Below, one piece after another: positions 6,928-15,308 of a DNA stretch of 38,808 nt (its first letter is position 1; each line of letters opens with the position of its first letter). The notes below the pieces were generated by a model. The model did no database searches. It was not told the DNA's origin and saw only the letters and a program-made list of their open reading frames with translations. Origin of the DNA: a virus. Both the position numbers and the translations under genes were made by a program. Location of the stretch: positions 1 through 38,808 of IMG/VR virus record IMGVR_UViG_3300043567_000548. The stretch is one strand, 5' to 3'.

Positions 6928-7596
6928 TTGTCGGTCAAGCTAGTTTCGTATTCTCAGCCAGTAGACACTGAGGATCTACTACTAAGTGAACCTCTCGATC
7001 TAGTAGCCTATTGTGCTAAAGTATCTAACCCTGCAAACCAGGATAAAATGGATACAGCTCCTAAGCTGATTAAATATCTTATTGATAATAATCACTGGTC
7101 TCCCTTTGAGATGGTTTCCGTATGTATGGAGATCACAACTACTAGGGACATTGCACGTCAGATTCTACGTCACAGGTCTTTCAGCTTTCAGGAGTTTAGT
7201 CAGCGATACGCTGACCCCGCAGCACTTGGTGAGCAATATGTTGTTAGAGAAGCTCGTCTTCAAGATACAAAAAATAGGCAAAACTCTATTGAAACAGATG
7301 ACGTTGCGTTGCAAGCAGCATGGCAGTATGCTCAAAATAGGGTATATGATGAAGCTGAAAAAGCATATAATTGGGCTATTGAAGCCGGTATTGCTAAAGA
7401 GCAAGCACGCGCTGTACTTCCAGAAGGAAATACTAAGAGCAGGCTCTATATGAACGGTACGCTTCGTAGCTGGATTCACTTTGTTCAACTTCGCTCAGCA
7501 AACGGTACTCAAAAAGAGCATCAAGAAATCGCGATCAAGGCTGGTGAAATTATCAAAGATTTGTATGGTATCGATATTTCTTCTTTGCACAGTTAA
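6928..7596 (+). CDS. thyX: Flavin-dependent thymidylate synthase ThyX
   Basis: 222 residues with the ThyX signature RHR-x7-S at residues 81-91 (RHRSFSFQEFS) followed by QRY. The conserved C-terminal region includes LPEGNTKSRLYMNGTLRSW, which binds the substrate. ThyX makes dTMP from dUMP with methylene-tetrahydrofolate and FAD. It acts together with the phage ribonucleotide reductase at 22077-24821 to supply DNA precursors. The start is TTG at 6928, five bases after a strong AGGAGG. It lies between the two ligase halves and just before the promoter of the second half. Confidence 0.93.
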   Translation: MSVKLVSYSQPVDTEDLLLSEPLDLVAYCAKVSNPANQDKMDTAPKLIKYLIDNNHWSPFEMVSVCMEITTTRDIARQILRHRSFSFQEFSQRYADPAALGEQYVVREARLQDTKNRQNSIETDDVALQAAWQYAQNRVYDEAEKAYNWAIEAGIAKEQARAVLPEGNTKSRLYMNGTLRSWIHFVQLRSANGTQKEHQEIAIKAGEIIKDLYGIDISSLHS

Positions 7597-7608
7597 GAAA
7601 AAAATTCC

Positions 7609-7637
7609 TTGACTTTGACGCTCAACGGGATTATACT
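7609..7637 (+). promoter_or_regulatory. Sigma70-like promoter P3 for the ligase C-half
   Basis: TTGACT (7609-7614), 17-base spacer, TATACT (7632-7637). The transcript would start near 7644, leaving a leader of about 17 bases with AAAGAG before the ATG at 7661. Same architecture as P2, which serves the other half of the ligase. Confidence 0.8.
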
Positions 7638-7660
7638 ATAAGGACAGTAAAGAGATAAGT

Positions 7661-8383
7661 ATGACACAGATCGAAGCCCCAACACATTGTCCATCTTGTA
7701 GTAGTGAGCTTGTAGCAGTCAACTTCATTCTTTATTGTAGAAGTGCTGCCTGCCCCGCACAAGGACTCAAATTAATTGAAAACTTTGGAAAGGTCCTCAA
7801 AATTATCGGGCTAGGACCCGCAGCAATTCGTAAGTTAGATGTCACTTCTATTCCTGAGCTTTATGATCTCAGTATAGATGATATTACTTTGGCTCTCGGA
7901 GAAACCTTAGGTAATAAGCTCTATGCAAATATTGAAAAAAGTAAAAATGCGAGCCTAAACCAAGTTCTCCCGGCTATGGGTATTCCACTAATAGGCAAAA
8001 CAGCCTCGGATAAGATATGTGCTAATATAAATCATATCAATGAAATCACAGAAGAATTAGCAAACTCTATCCTTGGCCCAAAAGCCGCAGCTAATCTTCT
8101 CAATTGGCTAGATACAGAAGAATGGGTAGAATTGCCTTTCTCCTTCGTAGCTGAGAAGAAAAGTATTACAGGAGATACAGTATGTATCACTGGAAAACTA
8201 AAGTCTTTCAAAACTAAAGCTGAAGCTCATGTTTATCTTTTAGAAAAAGGATATACACCAGTAGATAGCGTGACTAAAACAACCAAGTATCTGGTTAACG
8301 AGTCTGGGATTGAAAGCGCAAAAACTGAAAAAGCACGTGCTAATGGCACAATCATTGTTAACAATATAAAGGAACTAATATAA
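7661..8383 (+). CDS. ligB: NAD-dependent DNA ligase, C-terminal half (zinc finger, HhH, BRCT)
   Basis: 240 residues that begin right where the N-half ends in domain order. A four-cysteine zinc finger is at C10, C13, C26 and C31. Helix-hairpin-helix repeats follow near residues 45-135 (the segments IIGLGPAAIRKL and MGIPLIGKTASDKI). A BRCT domain is near 165-240, with GDTVCITGKLKSFKTKAEA. These parts hold and encircle nicked DNA in LigA but cannot adenylate, so the protein should need the product of 5241-6203. The symbol follows T5 usage for a two-part ligase. It has its own promoter and overlaps the next gene by one base (TAATG). Confidence 0.9.
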   Translation: MTQIEAPTHCPSCSSELVAVNFILYCRSAACPAQGLKLIENFGKVLKIIGLGPAAIRKLDVTSIPELYDLSIDDITLALGETLGNKLYANIEKSKNASLNQVLPAMGIPLIGKTASDKICANINHINEITEELANSILGPKAAANLLNWLDTEEWVELPFSFVAEKKSITGDTVCITGKLKSFKTKAEAHVYLLEKGYTPVDSVTKTTKYLVNESGIESAKTEKARANGTIIVNNIKELI

Positions 8384-9105
8384 TGGCACTACCAAAATGG
8401 GATGAACCCCGTCTCGCGAAGCTTGTAGCTTACGTAGGAAACGAAGAACCAGTATCTATTCAAACTGTAAATGCAGCCGCTGTAGAACTGGAAACAAGCG
8501 CACGTTCGATCGCATCAAAGCTTCGCAAAGAAGGTTATGAAGTCGAAAAGTCCGCAACTGTAGCTAGCAAAACGTTCTCGGAAGCACAGGAAGACGCTCT
8601 ACGTGAGTTCCTTGTTGCAAACTCCGGCGACTACACCTTTGCAGAAATCGCAGCCGCTTTTGACAACGGCACATTCAGCGCGAAGCAGATTCAGGGTAAA
8701 GTTCTTTCAATGGAACTCACTGCTGCTGTTAAGCCAACTGAGAAGAAGGTTTACGAGCGTACCTTCAACGACAGCGAACAAGCTACTTTCATCAAGATGG
8801 CAAATGCTGATGCCTTCCTAGAAGACATCGCTGCCAAGCTAAACCGTACTGTACCTTCGGTACGCGGTAAAGCGCTCTCGCTCCTTCGCACAAAGGAAAT
8901 CTCTGCAATCCCAGCGTCTAAGCACGTTGCGAAAACAGAAGATGCCTTCGAAGGTCTCGACCTCGCTTCGATGACTGTAGCGGAAATCGCTGCTAAAGTT
9001 GATCGTTCCGAGCGTGGAGTAAAGACAATGTTGACTCGTCGTGGAGTTGACGCCAAGGACTATTCGGGCGCCGCAAAAGCTGCAAAAGCTGCTGCAAAAG
9101 CCTAA
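8383..9105 (+). CDS. Four-repeat helix-turn-helix DNA-binding protein with Lys/Ala tail
   Basis: 240 residues with about four copies of a small HTH-like unit, near residues 5-55, 62-112, 123-175 and 190-226. Each ends in a similar recognition-like helix (SARSIASKLRKEGY, SAKQIQGKVLSM, TVPSVRGKALSLLR, SERGVKTMLTRRG). The tail AAKAAKAAAKA resembles those of histone H1-like proteins. Codons are more GC-rich than in neighbours, and a strong terminator follows, which suggests high expression. It probably coats or organises DNA, or acts as a regulator. No close family recalled. Translation is coupled to the ligase C-half. Confidence 0.6.
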   Translation: MALPKWDEPRLAKLVAYVGNEEPVSIQTVNAAAVELETSARSIASKLRKEGYEVEKSATVASKTFSEAQEDALREFLVANSGDYTFAEIAAAFDNGTFSAKQIQGKVLSMELTAAVKPTEKKVYERTFNDSEQATFIKMANADAFLEDIAAKLNRTVPSVRGKALSLLRTKEISAIPASKHVAKTEDAFEGLDLASMTVAEIAAKVDRSERGVKTMLTRRGVDAKDYSGAAKAAKAAAKA

Positions 9106-9129
9106 TTAACTTAGTCTAATGAGCAACAG

Positions 9130-9160
9130 CGGGGTGGAGGGCGACTTCCACCCCGTTTTT
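9130..9160 (+). terminator. Rho-independent terminator after the HTH gene
   Basis: Perfect 9-bp stem CGGGGTGGA (9130-9138) with TCCACCCCG (9147-9155), an 8-base loop, then five Ts (9156-9160). It ends the P3 transcript. Confidence 0.9.
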
Positions 9161-9174
9161 GTTGGAGAAATACT

Positions 9175-10527
9175 TTGGATCTTGCTAGTGCTCTATTTAA
9201 GCAGCTACTAACCCAGCAAGATATTTCTACTTGGTCTTCTCTCAGAAAAAACTATCTTACTCCAGAATATTCTTCATTATATGACAAAGTTTCCTCTTTC
9301 GTAGATAGGTTTAACAAACTACCTACCTTCGAAGAGCTTAAGTTCGACGCAAAAAGCAAACAGCTACTTCAGAGAGTAGCTATTGTTGAGCAGGTCGAAG
9401 TTGACACCGACGCCGCAATTCTACTAGAGTTTCTAAAAAATGACTACTCGCAGCGACTAGTGCTGGAGGGAGTAACGAAACTTATAGACAATTCCGTAGC
9501 GTTTGAAAGTGCGACCGAGACTATTGAAGCACTACAAGATATCATTGTAGGCATCGAGAAGAAGATCGATCTTGATGAAGAACAAGAAACTATGCAGAGG
9601 ATAGAACTTTTCGAGCCCCAAGAGACTATATCTCGTTACATACCTTTAGGGTTAAATACTGAATTTGACTCCGTAATCCAATACACGCCAGAGGATCTTA
9701 TCATGATCGGCGGTAGAAGAGGGTCGGGTAAGTCTCTCGTTTGCGCTAATGTCATGGCAAATATGCAGGCAGAGAAAAAATCTTCTATGTACTTTACGAT
9801 AGAGATGAAACAGCGCGATATTATTCAACGTGTTGCTTCTATCGGGGCAAATGTGTCCGCGTATAGGCTTCGTAATAGAACTCTATCCTCAGATGAGCTT
9901 GTACGGGTAGCTAAGTGGTGGTCCTCTAGGTATGAAGGGGGCGAAGATTTTTATAAAGAACATTACAGTTTAAATATCTCTTTTGATGAATTTCATAAAA
10001 AACTAATAACCCTTCCTCTTAAAGAGGCAAGGTTTGAAGTCGTTTATGACCCTCAAATGACTGTAGCTAAAATTAGGTCTGAATGTGAGCGTAAAGTTCC
10101 TCTTATCAAACCCGCTGTAATTATTATCGACTACATCAATAAGATCAAGCTTTCAAAGATACCATCTAAGAAAGGTTCTTTTGATTGGGGCGAACAGATT
10201 GAGGTGGCTAACTTTCTAAAGGCTGATATTGCTCAAAAGTTTGGTATACCCGTAGTCTGCCCCTATCAGGTAGATGCTACTGGGGAAGCTAGATTTGCTA
10301 AGGGTATTCTTGATCCGGCCGACGCAGCCTTCACGCTAGACCCGCATCAGAAAGATGATTGTGCTATGACGTTTACTTGTGTTAAGGACAGAAGAAATGC
10401 AGAGACAAACTTCACTTCCAGCATGGACTGGGATACTCTTAAGATCGGCCCAGACTCTGCCACCGTATCCGCTAAAGAGGAAGATGAAGAGAAAGAAGAA
10501 GCAGAAGATAGAAAGTGGCAAAAATAG
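9175..10527 (+). CDS. Replicative DNA helicase, DnaB/gp41 family
   Basis: 450 residues. An N-terminal helical region of about 150 residues precedes a RecA-like core. Walker A is GGRRGSGKS (179-187). The next conserved strand is SMYFTIEMKQRDIIQRV. Walker B is VIIIDYINKI with D319. A sensor-like segment GIPVVCPYQVDATG follows. The C-terminus is a run of Glu and Lys. DnaB-type hexamers unwind the fork ahead of the polymerase and bind primase, which is encoded next. The start is TTG at 9175 with GGAG at 9164-9167. The stop TAG (10525-10527) lies inside the conserved leader of promoter P4. Confidence 0.88.
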   Translation: MDLASALFKQLLTQQDISTWSSLRKNYLTPEYSSLYDKVSSFVDRFNKLPTFEELKFDAKSKQLLQRVAIVEQVEVDTDAAILLEFLKNDYSQRLVLEGVTKLIDNSVAFESATETIEALQDIIVGIEKKIDLDEEQETMQRIELFEPQETISRYIPLGLNTEFDSVIQYTPEDLIMIGGRRGSGKSLVCANVMANMQAEKKSSMYFTIEMKQRDIIQRVASIGANVSAYRLRNRTLSSDELVRVAKWWSSRYEGGEDFYKEHYSLNISFDEFHKKLITLPLKEARFEVVYDPQMTVAKIRSECERKVPLIKPAVIIIDYINKIKLSKIPSKKGSFDWGEQIEVANFLKADIAQKFGIPVVCPYQVDATGEARFAKGILDPADAAFTLDPHQKDDCAMTFTCVKDRRNAETNFTSSMDWDTLKIGPDSATVSAKEEDEEKEEAEDRKWQK

Positions 10528-10530
10528 TTC

Positions 10531-10559
10531 TTGACACCAGTAAATCTTTATGCTATACT
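10531..10559 (+). promoter_or_regulatory. Sigma70-like promoter P4 for primase and polymerase
   Basis: TTGACA (10531-10536), 17-base spacer, TATACT (10554-10559) with a TGC extension before it. The transcript should begin near 10566, leaving a short leader of about 14 bases with no clear ribosome site before the primase ATG at 10580. Confidence 0.82.
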
Positions 10560-10579
10560 ACTAAAAATGGAAATTCCTT

Positions 10580-11431
10580 ATGAATGTAGAAGACGTACTC
10601 ACAAAGCATAAGATAGCGTTCATACCTAGCGGTAAGGATTTTCTTATTAAATGTTTAAACCCAGAACACGATGACAGTAACCCGTCCATGAGAATGGATC
10701 GGGTTACTGGTATTTTTCATTGCTTTTCTTGTGGACATAGGGGCAACATATTTGCTAAGTTTGGAATAGACAGATCCAAGTTAGATATGCTACGAAGTAC
10801 CCTAAAAAAGAAAATCGAGCAGGTAACTCTAGAGAGAGTTGGGTTGCAGATACCAGAGGATGCAATATTCTGGGAGGATGATTATAGGGGTATATCCGCT
10901 GCAACATATAAAAGATTCAAAGCATTTACATACGAGGAAGACTTCCCTAATAGACTAGTGTTCCCTATCTACGATATTACGGGTAAAATCATAAACTTCT
11001 CCGCAAGATCGTTTGATGCTTTCGCTAAGCCAAAATATAAGCTACATCCTCCAGGAGCACAAGCTCCTTTGTACCCAATGACTAACAAACCAAAGTTTAG
11101 TACAATAGTTCTAGTAGAAGGCATATTTGATATGCTTAAATTGTACGACAACGGTATAACTTTTGTTATGACTGCATTTGGTACACAGACAATGAATGAG
11201 GATAAGCTTGGGCTGCTTAGAATGCTAGGAGTACATGAGTTGCATGTACTTTTTGACGGAGATGAGGCCGGGCAGGCCGCAGCAGAAAAAATAATACCAC
11301 TAGCCGATGGAATGGGTTTTAATACTAAAAACATAGTGTTAACCAACTATTTCGACGAGGGTGCAGATCCCGGCAGCTTAACAAAAGAACAAATCAGAAA
11401 GTTAAAAACAAGAGAATGGCCAGAGTACTAA
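10580..11431 (+). CDS. DNA primase, DnaG type (zinc finger plus TOPRIM)
   Basis: 283 residues. The zinc-binding motif has C25, H30, C48 and C51 within CLNPEHDDSNPSMRM and FHCFSCGHRGNIF. The TOPRIM core has the catalytic Glu in VLVEGIFDML (E180) and the metal-binding LFDGDEAGQAAA (D226, D228). There is no helicase domain, so it works with the separate DnaB-type helicase just upstream. It makes RNA primers for lagging-strand synthesis. The end overlaps the polymerase start by 16 bases. Confidence 0.92.
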   Translation: MNVEDVLTKHKIAFIPSGKDFLIKCLNPEHDDSNPSMRMDRVTGIFHCFSCGHRGNIFAKFGIDRSKLDMLRSTLKKKIEQVTLERVGLQIPEDAIFWEDDYRGISAATYKRFKAFTYEEDFPNRLVFPIYDITGKIINFSARSFDAFAKPKYKLHPPGAQAPLYPMTNKPKFSTIVLVEGIFDMLKLYDNGITFVMTAFGTQTMNEDKLGLLRMLGVHELHVLFDGDEAGQAAAEKIIPLADGMGFNTKNIVLTNYFDEGADPGSLTKEQIRKLKTREWPEY

Positions 11432-13716
11432 TAGTAGAAACAAAGCCTACAAGTACTGTCTATAGACAGTTTAGTTTTGATTATGATAAGGTATCTCTTA
11501 CTGACGACCCAACCCTTAAGAAAGTTCTTAAGAAGGACGTAGTAATTGAAACTTCTATCGCTGATGGCTACGATTGGGTGATCCTAATCGGGTCAGAACC
11601 ATTCAAGTTCTTCACTGGTAAAAGTTCTGTTACAGAATACTCTGGTAAAGTAGTGAATGATAAATTCATTCCTACTATCAACCCTTCTATGCTTGCTTTC
11701 AAGCCAGAGGCTAAACCTCTTTGGGAAGACTCTGTAAAGTCTATTAATGCTTTTGTGACCGGTAGTAAATCCGCTCCTAAGTATAATATGGAGAACTTTA
11801 AAGGTATTCAAGACGAGACAGAAGCTTTCAAATACCTTTTATGGTGCAAAGAACAGCCCTACAAATACATAGGTCTTGACTCTGAAACCAGCGATCTGTA
11901 CCCACGAAACGGGGAAGTGCTCGGTATTTCGATCTCGGCAGCGCCAAACACGGGCGCGTATATTCATGTAGACTGTATCAGCGAGCGAGTAGATGCGCTA
12001 CTGCGCGAAATATTCAACACAAAGATTGTTGTGTTTCATAACGCCAAGTTCGATATGGGCTGGTTTGCTTATCATTTTAGATGGTTCTTCCCTAATTTCG
12101 AAGATACCATGCTACTGCATTATACGCTAGACGAGCAGCCTGGCAACCACGGCCTTAAATCGCTAGCGCTTAAATATACAGACTATGGGGACTACGAAGA
12201 ACCCCTAGGGCAGTTTATTTCAGATTACTGCAAAACTCATGGCATCCTTAAGGGCGATTTCAACTACGGACTAATCCCCTTCGATATCATGTGGCCTTAT
12301 GCATCCATCGACGCTTGCGTCACGTTTCTTCTCTATGACAAGTTCCGTCGAGCTGTTGAGCGCAATCCTAGACTCCTGAAGATGTATGAGAATATCCTCA
12401 TTCCTGGCTCTAGGTTCCTAACTAAAATTCAAGACAATGGTGTTCCTTTTGATATAGAGCGATTGAAGCTTGCCCAAAAGACCATGACAAAGGAAATTGA
12501 TGAAGCGGTACAGAAGCTCAAGGCATACCCTGAGGTGGCGAAATTTGAGAGAGATCAAGCGGCCGAATTTAACCCAAATTCTGTTCAACAATTAAGGAAA
12601 TTACTCTTTGACTATCTCGGACTTGAACCAACTGGAATTCTTACGGGAACTGGAGCGGATTCCACAAATGCGGAAGTCCTTGAACAACTCGCAGAAGCTC
12701 ATCCGATACCAGCTCTTATACTCACCATACGAAAACAGGGAAAGATTAAAAACACTTATCTTGACAAAATCATCCCCGAACTTGATAGAGACAGCAAGCT
12801 TAGAACAAGCTTCAACCTACACTCCACCACAAGCGGACGATTGTCTTCCTCCGGAAAATTAAACATGCAGCAGTTGCCGCGGGATAATCCAGCGGTTAAA
12901 GGCTGTATCAAAGCTCGCCCAGGGTACAAGATTGTATCAATGGACTTGACCACAGCCGAGATGTATATCGCGGCTGTTCTATCCGGCGACCCTGAGCTTA
13001 TGGACGTCTTCCGCAGCGGTGGGGACTTCCACTCTACTATCGCTAAGAAAGTGTTTAATCTTCCTTGTAAAGTTGAAGATGTAAAAAAACTATTCCCCGG
13101 CGAACGTCAGGCTGCTAAGGCTATCTCGTTCGGTATTCTATATGGTGCCGGCGCTAATAAGATTTCTGCTACAGTTACTAAAGGTATGCAAGAGTCTGAC
13201 CCTGGAGCTATTTACACTAAGTCAGAAGCCCAAGAAGCTATTGACGATTACTTCAAGACGTTTAAGCGACTTAAGAAGTGGCTAAAAACGTCAGAAGAAA
13301 GAATTCTAGCAGACGGGTTCATTTACAGCCACTTTGGCCGTAAGCGTCGTCTTAGAAACATCAACAGCGATAACAAAGGCATTATTGCCCACGAAGTTCG
13401 TTCTGGTATTAACTTCTTAATTCAGTCTCCTTCTTCGGACATTAACCTTCTTGCAGCTATTGAAATGCAAGAATATATAGAAGTAAAGAAACTGGACGCC
13501 AGCATCTTTGCTCTAGTACATGACTCTGTGCTTGCGGAAGTTAAAGACGAACACATTGATCAGTACTGTAAAAAACTAAAAGCATTGATCGAAATGGACA
13601 GAGGACTAAATATCCCAGGTATGCCTATTGGATGTGAATTCAGTATTTCAGATGACTATTCTGAAGGCGGATTTGAGGAGAAGTTCTTTGGAGAGGACGA
13701 TAAGATCGCTGCATAA
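11416..13716 (+). CDS. polA: DNA polymerase I family replicative polymerase with 3'-5' exonuclease
   Basis: 766 residues. The proofreading domain shows Exo I (D155, E157 in GLDSET), Exo II (HNAKFDMGW, D213) and Exo III (YASID, D299). The polymerase core has SGRLSSSGKLNMQQLPR, motif A (MDLTTAEM, D510, E515), motif B (RQAAKAISFGILYG, R564, K568, F572, Y576) and motif C as VHDS (702-704). Serine replaces the glutamate usual in motif C of bacterial Pol I. Phe at the 762-equivalent position predicts discrimination against dideoxynucleotides. There is no 5' nuclease domain, which is supplied by the gene at 20833. This is the likely replicase, expressed from P4 with primase. Confidence 0.95.
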   Translation: MARVLIVETKPTSTVYRQFSFDYDKVSLTDDPTLKKVLKKDVVIETSIADGYDWVILIGSEPFKFFTGKSSVTEYSGKVVNDKFIPTINPSMLAFKPEAKPLWEDSVKSINAFVTGSKSAPKYNMENFKGIQDETEAFKYLLWCKEQPYKYIGLDSETSDLYPRNGEVLGISISAAPNTGAYIHVDCISERVDALLREIFNTKIVVFHNAKFDMGWFAYHFRWFFPNFEDTMLLHYTLDEQPGNHGLKSLALKYTDYGDYEEPLGQFISDYCKTHGILKGDFNYGLIPFDIMWPYASIDACVTFLLYDKFRRAVERNPRLLKMYENILIPGSRFLTKIQDNGVPFDIERLKLAQKTMTKEIDEAVQKLKAYPEVAKFERDQAAEFNPNSVQQLRKLLFDYLGLEPTGILTGTGADSTNAEVLEQLAEAHPIPALILTIRKQGKIKNTYLDKIIPELDRDSKLRTSFNLHSTTSGRLSSSGKLNMQQLPRDNPAVKGCIKARPGYKIVSMDLTTAEMYIAAVLSGDPELMDVFRSGGDFHSTIAKKVFNLPCKVEDVKKLFPGERQAAKAISFGILYGAGANKISATVTKGMQESDPGAIYTKSEAQEAIDDYFKTFKRLKKWLKTSEERILADGFIYSHFGRKRRLRNINSDNKGIIAHEVRSGINFLIQSPSSDINLLAAIEMQEYIEVKKLDASIFALVHDSVLAEVKDEHIDQYCKKLKALIEMDRGLNIPGMPIGCEFSISDDYSEGGFEEKFFGEDDKIAA

Positions 13717-14179
13717 AGTCAACTATCCCGTCTGGAAAGTAGACCAAGAACCCCTAACGGTTGATGGTTTAACCTTTGTAGGCGGGAATATAGTAGACGA
13801 TAGAAACATCTCCGTAGCTACCCTGGGGGCTAGAAGACTACTTAGCCCTCACCCAATGTATAGGCTCTCAAAACACCGCGGAGATGTTATAGAGCTTATT
13901 AAAGACACCGCTAGTACCAAGTCCTGGTACATAGATAACCTAGGGTCTGTATTTAACTATAGACGAACGTCGATGCAGGAACTTGTCTGTCACAAGATAG
14001 ACAATATTATCTACAAAGACTTCTACTCGTTGATAATTTTGGAAGGAATAAACTTTCCAGTATTAGTTAGTAGACCCCCAGTCGGGTCATTTGCCCAGAT
14101 GTTGTATTATAAAGGCCTTCCTTGGAAGTTATATAATATAATGTACGAATGGGAAAAACCAACCCGGAAGAAAGTATAA
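13688..14179 (+). CDS. Unknown protein between polymerase and PhoH (163 aa)
   Basis: The frame also has an ATG at 13628, but that would overlap the polymerase by 89 bases. I prefer TTG at 13688, which has GAGGAG at 13675-13680, and an overlap of 29 bases. The protein is about 163 residues, begins with a basic stretch (ERTIRSLHKVNYPVWKVDQE) and has several aromatic-rich strands (SWYIDNLGSVFNYRR, MLYYKGLPWKLYNIMYEWEK). No domain recognised. Its stop is coupled to PhoH (TAATG), so it likely works in replication or nucleic-acid metabolism. Confidence 0.65.
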   Translation: MERTIRSLHKVNYPVWKVDQEPLTVDGLTFVGGNIVDDRNISVATLGARRLLSPHPMYRLSKHRGDVIELIKDTASTKSWYIDNLGSVFNYRRTSMQELVCHKIDNIIYKDFYSLIILEGINFPVLVSRPPVGSFAQMLYYKGLPWKLYNIMYEWEKPTRKKV

Positions 14180-14934
14180 TGAGTTCACCAAATGGTAACT
14201 TACAGTTATCTCGCATTAAAGCCTTGAATCCAAGGCAAAAAGAGGTTTTAGCCTCAAATAAAAACTTAGTAGTCCATGGGGCTGCCGGCACTGGAAAAAC
14301 TCTACTAGTTCTATATAGAGCCTTAGTAGAAGTACAAGCCCAGCGGAAAGAAAAAGTTATTATTATGCGTAGCGCTGTGCCTACGAGAAATATAGGGTTC
14401 CTACCAGGATCGGCTTCAGATAAAACTAAAGTATATGAAGCACCTTATATGGATTTAGCATCGCAACTATACCAAAGAGACGACGCGTATGCTATGCTTA
14501 AAAGACAGAAAAAAGTAGAGTTCGTATCAACCTCATTCATAAGAGGAATTAACACAGAAAATTCTTTTCTGATAGTGGACGAGTTTCAAAACATGAGCTT
14601 CCACGAGTTAGACTCCATTATTACTAGACTTGGTAAGAATTGTAATATTGCTTTTAGCGGAGACGCCGGGCAGGCCGACTTAGTAACTAATGGTTTAAAG
14701 CCTTTTATGAATATTCTTCAAAAAATGCCAGACCTGTTCGATGTAGTAGAGTTTGGAGTTGAAGATATAGTTAGAAGTGAGCTTGTAAAGCGCTACCTAA
14801 CGGAAAAACATAAAATCAATGAAAACATTAAGCCTGATACTCCTATTACTGTTAGCGGCATGCTCGGGGACGCCAAACTATGCGTTTGTAAAAGAGCAGA
14901 TAGCTCCTCCTACAGTAACGGAGCCACAGTATAA
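14179..14934 (+). CDS. phoH: PhoH-like ATPase
   Basis: About 251 residues from ATG 14179, which overlaps the upstream stop as TAATG and is preceded by GGAAG near 14166-14170. A longer start at 14149 is possible. Walker A is GAAGTGKT, with RQKEVLA before it. Walker B is FLIVDEFQNMS. Then comes FSGDAGQAD. PhoH-like proteins are P-loop ATPases related to helicases or RNases and are common in marine phages, with unclear role. The last 38 or so residues lie beyond the usual PhoH core and are read from DNA that also encodes the SleB signal peptide (116-base overlap), so this tail may be incidental. Confidence 0.88.
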   Translation: MSSPNGNLQLSRIKALNPRQKEVLASNKNLVVHGAAGTGKTLLVLYRALVEVQAQRKEKVIIMRSAVPTRNIGFLPGSASDKTKVYEAPYMDLASQLYQRDDAYAMLKRQKKVEFVSTSFIRGINTENSFLIVDEFQNMSFHELDSIITRLGKNCNIAFSGDAGQADLVTNGLKPFMNILQKMPDLFDVVEFGVEDIVRSELVKRYLTEKHKINENIKPDTPITVSGMLGDAKLCVCKRADSSSYSNGATV

Positions 14935-15304
14935 AGAAGAAGATATAGAGTGTCTAACACAAAACATATACTTCGAGGCTAGAAATCAACCTATTGAGGG
15001 TCAATTTGCGGTAGCGGAAGTTGTTCTAAATCGTACAAAGGACCCTCAATTTCCTGATGATATATGCCAAGTAATAAAGCAAAAAAATAAAAATGGTTGT
15101 CAGTTCTCTTGGTTCTGCGACGGTAAAAAAGACATTATGAAGGAAGAAAAAGCAATCCAGCTTGCAACCTACGTTGCAATTGCAATTTTAGAAAATCCTA
15201 CTGATGTTACCCTCGGTGCTAAATATTACCACGCTGACTACGTCTCTCCCAAGTGGGGAAAAGAAAAAACAGTCGTTATAGGAGACCACGTATTTTATAC
15301 GTAA
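14819..15304 (+). CDS. SleB-type cell wall hydrolase with lipoprotein signal peptide
   Basis: 161 residues. The N-terminus MKTLSLILLLLLAACSG is a lipoprotein signal with lipobox LAAC and the lipidated Cys at C15. The rest is a SleB/Hydrolase_2 domain: NIYFEARNQPIEGQFAVAEV with catalytic Glu E53, then VLNRTKDPQFPDDICQVI, CQFSWFCDGK, and GAKYYHADYVSPKW. SleB enzymes cleave the peptidoglycan glycan strand. In many family members the motif reads EARGE; here it is EARNQ. Export and lipid anchoring would let it act on the wall from the inner or outer membrane. It probably serves host lysis or wall remodelling. A ribosome site is weak and far (GGAA about 13 bases upstream). Confidence 0.85.
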   Translation: MKTLSLILLLLLAACSGTPNYAFVKEQIAPPTVTEPQYKEEDIECLTQNIYFEARNQPIEGQFAVAEVVLNRTKDPQFPDDICQVIKQKNKNGCQFSWFCDGKKDIMKEEKAIQLATYVAIAILENPTDVTLGAKYYHADYVSPKWGKEKTVVIGDHVFYT

Positions 15305-15308
15305 CATC

